This document shows positions 59,270 through 64,000 of a stretch of 64,000 nucleotides of DNA, one piece after another. A program made the position numbers and the translations under genes. This DNA comes from Sagittula sp048553715. GTDB taxonomy: Bacteria > Pseudomonadota > Alphaproteobacteria > Rhodobacterales > Rhodobacteraceae. Numbering within the stretch: position 1 is the first letter of the stretch; the number at the start of each line of letters is the position of its first letter. The stretch is taken from positions 124,001-188,000 of the forward strand of contig NZ_JBLZNC010000006.1 of assembly GCF_048553715.1 (NCBI RefSeq). Reading direction: 5' to 3'. A model generated the notes under the pieces. The model was not told the DNA's origin. It searched no databases and saw only the letters and a list, made by a program, of their open reading frames with translations.

Positions 59270-61012
59270 ATGGGCTTTATGAGTGGCGACAAAACAGAAG
59301 CGGGTTTGAAAGAACTGCGCGCCGCGCGCAGGCAATCGCGTCCGTATTACTGGTTTGTCGGGGTGTTCAGCTTTTTTGTGAACATGCTGATGCTGACTGG
59401 CCCGATGTACATGCTGCAGGTCTATGACCGTGTGCTGGGATCGCGGTCCGTGGCGACGTTGGTGGCGCTAACGGCACTGGTCGTATTTTTGTACGTTATG
59501 ATGGGGGTGCTCGACTATGTTCGGGGGCGGATCATGGCGCGGGTGGCGGCGCGGTTTCAGGCGGCTTTGGATTTGCGGGTCTTTGATGCGGTGCTGCGCC
59601 GTGCCGCGATCAAACCGGATGAGCTGTCGCAAACAGGGCTGCGGGATCTGGAGGCTGTGCAACGCCTGATGTCCTCTCCGGTCCTGCTGGCGGCGTTTGA
59701 CATCCCTTGGGTGCCTGTTTTCCTGTTTGGTCTGTTCATTTTTCACCCGTGGATGGGGGCATTGGCCTTGGTGGGCGGCGGGGTGCTGATCGCGGTGACC
59801 TTGGCCAACCAGATGGTGTCACGTGATCCCACATTGCAAAGCAATCGGGCCGTGATGTTGGCGGAACAGACCTCGGACCAGATCCGTCAGGAAGCCGAGA
59901 TGGTGCAGGCGCTGGGCATGCGCGGCGATGCTTTCACCCGTTGGATCGGGGCGCGGGGGCAGGCGCTGTCAGGGCAGATCGCCACGGCGGATATGACCGG
60001 CACCTTCACCACGATCACCAAGACCTTTCGCATGCTGTTGCAGTCGCTGATGTTGGGGCTTGGTGCCTATCTGGTTTTGCAAGGTGAGCTCAGCGCCGGC
60101 GCTATGATCGCGGGGTCGATCCTGATGGGGCGTGCGTTGGCCCCGGTGGAGCTGGCGATTGGTCAGTGGCCCGTGGTGACCCGCGCCCGCAAGGGGTGGG
60201 ACAATCTCGCACAGCTTCTGAGTGAACTGCCGCCGGAGCCTGCGCGCACCGCCCTGCCCACGCCCGCCGCGCGGCTGGAGGTGCAGCAAGCGACGATTGT
60301 TGCGCCGGGGGAGCAGCAGGCGGCCCTGCGGTTGGTCAGCTTCAACGTCGAGCCGGGGGATGCCATTGGTGTGATCGGGCCGTCGGGGTCTGGGAAATCC
60401 ACGTTGGCGCGCGCCCTGACGGGGATCTGGCGACCGGCAGGCGGCAAGATCCGGCTGGATGGGGCTACGCTGGATCAGTACGGGCCGGACGTTCTGGGCC
60501 AGCACATCGGCTATTTGCCACAGCGGGTCACTCTTTTTGACGGCACCATCGCGGAAAACATTGCGCGTCTGTCACCGCACCCCGATGCCGAGGGGATTGT
60601 CGCTGCTGCAAAGCGCGCTGATGCCCATGAGATGATCCTGAAGCTCCCGCAGGGCTATGACACACGTGTCTCGGCCATCGGGGGGCGCTTGTCCGGGGGA
60701 CAGATGCAGCGGATCGGGCTGGCGCGCGCCATGTATGGCGATCCGGTGATCCTTGTACTGGATGAGCCGAACTCCAACCTCGACAACGAGGGATCGGAGG
60801 CTGTGAACACCGCCATTCGCCAATTCAAAGAGGCGGGCAAATCCGTGCTGATCATGGCGCACCGTCCTGCGGCCATCAAGGAATGCAACAAGCTGCTTAT
60901 GCTGGAGGCGGGGCAACGGGTGGCCTTTGGCCCCAAGGATGAGGTGTTGCAGCAGATGGTGAAGAACCATCAGCAGATCCAGAAGTCGGCAGCACCGGGA
61001 GGTGTGCGATGA
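59270..61012 (+). CDS. type I secretion ABC transporter, PrtD family
   Basis: 580 residues from the ATG at 59270 (MGFMSGDKTEAGLKELRAAR), with AAGGGG as RBS. The N-terminal membrane domain has about five spans without a C39 peptidase domain, and the ATPase domain has GPSGSGKSTLAR, LSGGQMQRIGLARA and VILVLDEPNSNLD. PrtD-type exporters move RTX-like proteins directly out of the cell with HlyD and TolC partners. The stop overlaps the HlyD-family gene by 4 bp. No substrate gene is adjacent. Confidence 0.93.
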   Translation: MGFMSGDKTEAGLKELRAARRQSRPYYWFVGVFSFFVNMLMLTGPMYMLQVYDRVLGSRSVATLVALTALVVFLYVMMGVLDYVRGRIMARVAARFQAALDLRVFDAVLRRAAIKPDELSQTGLRDLEAVQRLMSSPVLLAAFDIPWVPVFLFGLFIFHPWMGALALVGGGVLIAVTLANQMVSRDPTLQSNRAVMLAEQTSDQIRQEAEMVQALGMRGDAFTRWIGARGQALSGQIATADMTGTFTTITKTFRMLLQSLMLGLGAYLVLQGELSAGAMIAGSILMGRALAPVELAIGQWPVVTRARKGWDNLAQLLSELPPEPARTALPTPAARLEVQQATIVAPGEQQAALRLVSFNVEPGDAIGVIGPSGSGKSTLARALTGIWRPAGGKIRLDGATLDQYGPDVLGQHIGYLPQRVTLFDGTIAENIARLSPHPDAEGIVAAAKRADAHEMILKLPQGYDTRVSAIGGRLSGGQMQRIGLARAMYGDPVILVLDEPNSNLDNEGSEAVNTAIRQFKEAGKSVLIMAHRPAAIKECNKLLMLEAGQRVAFGPKDEVLQQMVKNHQQIQKSAAPGGVR

Positions 61013-62361
61013 GCGCCCCGCACAAGACCAGAACGACGCAAAAAGGGCAGGCGGCCCCCACCGGCCACGCCAGTTTTCCCACGCGCATGCCGATGATCAT
61101 TGGCCTGCTGGCCCTGCTTTTGTTGGTGGGGGGCTTTGGCACGTGGGGGGCTATGACGAATATATCGGGCGCGATCGTGGCCAGTGGCCAGATCGAGGTC
61201 GACCAGAACCGGCAGGTGGTGCAGCACCCCGATGGCGGCGTCGTGGCGGACATTCTTGTGGAGGAGGGGGCCAGTGTCGCGCAGGGCGATGTTCTGATCC
61301 GGCTTGATCCCACGCTGTTGTTGTCCGAACTCGCCATCGTCGAGGGACAGCTGTTCGAGCTGACCGCCCGTCGCGCGCGACTGTCTGCGGAACGCGATGG
61401 AAAGGACCGTGTCGAATTCCCGGCCGATCTGCTGACCCGCGCGGAAACCGATCCCGAGGTTGCCGAACTGGTCGACGGTCAGCGCAACCTGTTCACCGCA
61501 CGCGCTGAATCGCTTGCCGCAGAGGTGGAACAACTGCGCAAACGCATTCAGCAAACTGGCGATCAGGTGGGCGGGGTCGCAGCCCAACAGGCCGCTTTGG
61601 AATCGCAACTGGCCCTGATCGGGCAGGAGCTTGCAGGCAAACAGGCCCTGCGCGCCAATGGTCTGGTGCGCGAGCCGGAGATCCTCGCTCTGCAGCGCGA
61701 AGAGGCGCGGCTGTCAGGCACAGTCGGCGAACTGGTCGCGCAAAAGGCGCAGGCGGAGGGGCGTATCACAGAGACGGAAATCCAGATCCTGTCGCTGACA
61801 AACCGCCGCCGAGAGGAAGCCATCACCACGCTGCGCGACCTGCAGTTTCGCGAACGCGAGATGGCGGAACAAGCCCGCGCCCTGCGCGAACGGCTGTCAC
61901 GTATGGTCATCACGGCTCCGGTGTCTGGGATCGTATACGGGATGACGGTTTTTGCGGAACGCTCTGTAATCCGGCCGGCCGATCCGGTTCTGTATCTCGT
62001 GCCGCAGGACCGCCCGTTGGTGATTGCGGCACGCGTTGAACCTATCCACATCGATCAGCTTTTCGTCGATCAAGAGGTCAGCCTGCGGTTCTCGTCTTTG
62101 GACCAGCGCCAGACGCCCGAACTGTTCGGGCAGGTGCGTCAGGTCTCCGCAGATGCCTTTCAGGACGAGGCGTCGCGCGTGAGCTATTACCGGGCGGAGA
62201 TCATCCTCAACGACGGCGAATCAGAGCGTTTGCCAAAGGGCGCCGTCCTGATTCCCGGCATGCCGGTGGAGGCATTCATTCGCACAGAGGACCGCACGCC
62301 GCTGGCCTATCTGGTCAAACCCTTCATGGATTATTTCGCCCGCGCGTTCCGCGAAAGCTGA
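61009..62361 (+). CDS. HlyD-family type I secretion periplasmic adaptor
   Basis: 450 residues from the ATG at 61009. A basic N-terminus, one membrane span (PMIIGLLALLLLVGGFGTWG), a lipoyl-like half (VQHPDGGVVADILVEEGASV), a long coiled coil (about 110-290) and the second half ending in VLIPGMPVEAFIRTEDRTPLAYLVKPF. It bridges the ABC exporter to an outer-membrane TolC, absent from this window. Confidence 0.93.
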   Translation: MSAPHKTRTTQKGQAAPTGHASFPTRMPMIIGLLALLLLVGGFGTWGAMTNISGAIVASGQIEVDQNRQVVQHPDGGVVADILVEEGASVAQGDVLIRLDPTLLLSELAIVEGQLFELTARRARLSAERDGKDRVEFPADLLTRAETDPEVAELVDGQRNLFTARAESLAAEVEQLRKRIQQTGDQVGGVAAQQAALESQLALIGQELAGKQALRANGLVREPEILALQREEARLSGTVGELVAQKAQAEGRITETEIQILSLTNRRREEAITTLRDLQFREREMAEQARALRERLSRMVITAPVSGIVYGMTVFAERSVIRPADPVLYLVPQDRPLVIAARVEPIHIDQLFVDQEVSLRFSSLDQRQTPELFGQVRQVSADAFQDEASRVSYYRAEIILNDGESERLPKGAVLIPGMPVEAFIRTEDRTPLAYLVKPFMDYFARAFRES

Positions 62362-62470
62362 CGGATGCTTTGGCCTGTCCCGTTTGGGGCGCACAGCTTT
62401 CAAGGCATTGCATTCCGCAGTGCCACCGCTAGGGTCGCGCCCGAACATCGCTTGATCAAAGGATCCCGAC

Positions 62471-62935
62471 ATGAGCAATGACATCGACGCGCGTCTTGGT
62501 GAATTGGGCCTCAGCCTGCCGGACGCGCCAGCGCCTGCGGCCAACTATGTTCCCTATGTTTTGACCGGAAATACGCTCTACGTGTCGGGGCAGATCAGCA
62601 TGATCGATGGCGCACTGGTCACCGGCAAAGTTGGTCAGGATCTCAGCGTTGAGCAGGGGGCCGAGGCCGCGCGTGCCTGCGCCCTGTCGCTTCTGGCGCA
62701 GGTCAAAGCGGCCTGCGGTGGTGATCTGACACGGCTGAAACGGGTGGTAAAGCTGGTGGGCTTCGTCAATTCTGGCCCTGATTTCACCGATCAGCCCAAG
62801 GTGATCAACGGTGCCTCCGATCTGATGGTCGCACTGTTGGGGGACGCCGGTCGTCACGCCCGGTCAGCGGTTTCGGCGGCGGCTTTGCCCTTGGGCGTCG
62901 CGGTCGAGATCGAAGGCATCTTCGAGCTCGCCTGA
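62471..62935 (+). CDS. RidA/YjgF-family protein
   Basis: 154 residues (MSNDIDARLGELGLSLPDAP). The pattern ANYVPYVLTGNTLYVSGQIS and RSAVSAAALPLGVAVEIEGIF is that of the longer RidA subfamily. RidA proteins hydrolyse reactive enamine/imine intermediates; this subfamily's activity is not proven. The TGA stop shares one base with the ATG of the GDPD gene. Confidence 0.88.
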   Translation: MSNDIDARLGELGLSLPDAPAPAANYVPYVLTGNTLYVSGQISMIDGALVTGKVGQDLSVEQGAEAARACALSLLAQVKAACGGDLTRLKRVVKLVGFVNSGPDFTDQPKVINGASDLMVALLGDAGRHARSAVSAAALPLGVAVEIEGIFELA

Positions 62936-63690
62936 TGCCGGTTTTGCCACAGGCCTTTCTGGCCCGCCCTTTGGCCCACCGCGCCCTGCATGACCGCGCG
63001 GCGGGCCGTCCCGAGAATTCGCGCGCGGCCGTTCGGGCCGCTATTGCGCAGGGCTATGGTATTGAAATTGATCTGCAGCTGTCAGCGGACGGGCAGGCTA
63101 TGGTGTTCCATGATGACACTCTGGACCGTTTGACCGATCAAAGCGGGCCGGTTCGTGCGCGCGATGCCGCCAGCCTGTCACAGATCCAGCTGACAGACGC
63201 CGCCGACGGTATACCCACGCTGGCAGAAGTGCTGGAGATCGTCGCAGGTCAGGTGCCGCTGCTGATCGAAATCAAGGATCAGGATGGCGCAATGGGTTCT
63301 GATATTGGCGTGCTGGAACAGGCAACGGCCCGCGCGCTGCACAGCTATGCGGGCCCTGTGGCCTTGATGTCATTCAATCCGCATACGGTGGAGCGCATGG
63401 CGCAGCTGTGCCCCGATCGCCCCGTCGGTATGACAACCTGTTCCGGCAGTGACAGTGAATTCCCGCAGTTGACGCCAGCGCAACGCGCACCCTTGGCGGC
63501 GATAGAGCTGGCGGATCGCATCTCGCTCGATTTTATCAGCCACGATCACAGCGATTTGACCAACCCACGTGTGGCCGAGCTGAAGGAGCGCGGTTTGCCT
63601 GTGCTGTGCTGGACAATCCGTTCCCCCGAACAGGAACAGGCCGCGCGCCGGATCGCAGACAATGTCACCTTTGAGGGGTACGCCGCTTGA
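62935..63690 (+). CDS. glycerophosphodiester phosphodiesterase family protein
   Basis: 251 residues (MPVLPQAFLARPLAHRALHD). The GDPD catalytic pattern is present: AHRALHDRAAGRPENSRAAV, GIEIDLQLSADGQAMVFHDDTLDRLT (metal Glu/Asp and catalytic His) and LLIEIKDQ. It cleaves glycerophosphodiesters to glycerol-3-phosphate and an alcohol. No signal peptide, so probably cytoplasmic. Coupled to the RidA gene by a one-base overlap. Confidence 0.9.
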   Translation: MPVLPQAFLARPLAHRALHDRAAGRPENSRAAVRAAIAQGYGIEIDLQLSADGQAMVFHDDTLDRLTDQSGPVRARDAASLSQIQLTDAADGIPTLAEVLEIVAGQVPLLIEIKDQDGAMGSDIGVLEQATARALHSYAGPVALMSFNPHTVERMAQLCPDRPVGMTTCSGSDSEFPQLTPAQRAPLAAIELADRISLDFISHDHSDLTNPRVAELKERGLPVLCWTIRSPEQEQAARRIADNVTFEGYAA

Positions 63691-63721
63691 ACCCGTGGCG
63701 TTGGGGGCCAAATTCAGCGCC

Positions 63722-64000
63722 ATGACACAAGATGCGTCCTTTCCTGAATTAACGGTCACGGTGGTGCCGTCCCTGTCGCAGATCGATCCAAAGGCATGGG
63801 ACGCCTGTGCCTGCCCCGAGGCCGCGCAGGGCGGGCCTCCGGCTGATCCCTTTACCACCTACCGGTTCCTGCATGCGCTGGAACGCAGCGGGTCGGTCGG
63901 GCGCGGCACCGGATGGGAGCCGCACCACCTGACGGTCGAGGCAGACGGCCAGATCATCGCGGTCGCCCCGATGTACGCCAAGGGGCACAGTCAGGGTGAG
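63722..64000 (+). CDS. GNAT/FemAB-like protein, N-terminal part (runs off window)
   Basis: 93 codons are visible from the ATG at 63722 (MTQDASFPELTVTVVPSLSQID). DPKAWDACACPEAAQGGPPADPFTTYRFLHALERSGS followed by WEPHHLTVEADGQIIAVAPMY matches the N-terminus of the COG3146-like acyltransferase family related to FemAB. The 3' end lies outside the window, so the fold cannot be confirmed. It is 31 bp after the GDPD gene on the same strand. Confidence 0.75.
   Translation, partial: MTQDASFPELTVTVVPSLSQIDPKAWDACACPEAAQGGPPADPFTTYRFLHALERSGSVGRGTGWEPHHLTVEADGQIIAVAPMYAKGHSQGE

Noticed and set aside
1..64000. CRISPR arrays, prophage, rRNA operons, riboswitches
   Set aside because: No regularly spaced long direct repeats, phage structural genes, rRNA sequence or recognised riboswitch cores were seen on reading the window.

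Overview
The window is GC-rich chromosomal DNA of an alphaproteobacterium, most likely a member of the Roseobacter group (Rhodobacteraceae). The basis is gene content and protein style: a COQ9-type ubiquinone protein, a DUF1127 protein, Hint-domain proteins, SPOR-tailed PBP5, PrtD/HlyD type I secretion genes, a KpsT/KpsE-like pair, and a cupin resembling DMSP lyases. Genus cannot be fixed from the sequence alone.

Layout. 1-3.3 kb: two tellurite-resistance-like modules on the minus strand (TelA, cut by the window edge; two diverged XpaC-like membrane proteins, each preceded by a small membrane protein). 3.3-9.5 kb: RNA modification (rluB, tadA, a second pseudouridine synthase, rsmC), hemF, an SDR with a substituted catalytic lysine, clpS and a HAD hydrolase. 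9.5-13.4 kb: PBP5-type carboxypeptidase, quinone oxidoreductase, COQ9 and rpsU. 13.4-18.8 kb: VOC protein, divergent hemE/hemC, DMT exporter and an ABC-2 exporter pair. 19-22 kb: cupin (possible DMSP lyase) with a palindrome just upstream, MFS transporter, LTD-Hint protein. 22-28 kb: prmA, small membrane and DUF1127 proteins, ruvCAB, trpS. 28-41 kb: catalytically degenerate rhomboid and phospholipase D-like proteins, murJ, glnD, an LppC/LpoA-like lipoprotein, rsmI, yraN, gshB, an HSL-type esterase and comM.

41.3-43.4 kb is the only clearly mobile stretch. A dead IS3-type element (intact ends, GGT target duplication, internal deletion, nonsense codon) and a dead IS5-type element flank tRNA-Arg(TCT), followed by a 12-bp tandem repeat and tRNA-Ser(GGA). 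43.4-51 kb: KpsE/KpsT-like capsule export genes without a KpsM, nhaA, an ArsR regulator with an ArsP-type permease, a uracil-DNA glycosylase family protein, SseB, and a diheme cytochrome c. 51-57 kb: a peptide ABC transporter operon that runs into a P1-family peptidase. 57-64 kb: panBC, a type I secretion inner-membrane pair, RidA, a glycerophosphodiester phosphodiesterase, and the start of a GNAT-like protein.

Most genes are ordinary housekeeping genes in short operons with 1-8 base overlaps. The less ordinary content is three enzyme-family members lacking expected catalytic residues (SDR, rhomboid, PLD), nested palindromic intergenic elements, phased TTTGCCA-type repeats upstream of envelope genes, and the decayed tRNA/IS island. 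No CRISPR array, phage or rRNA operon was seen.
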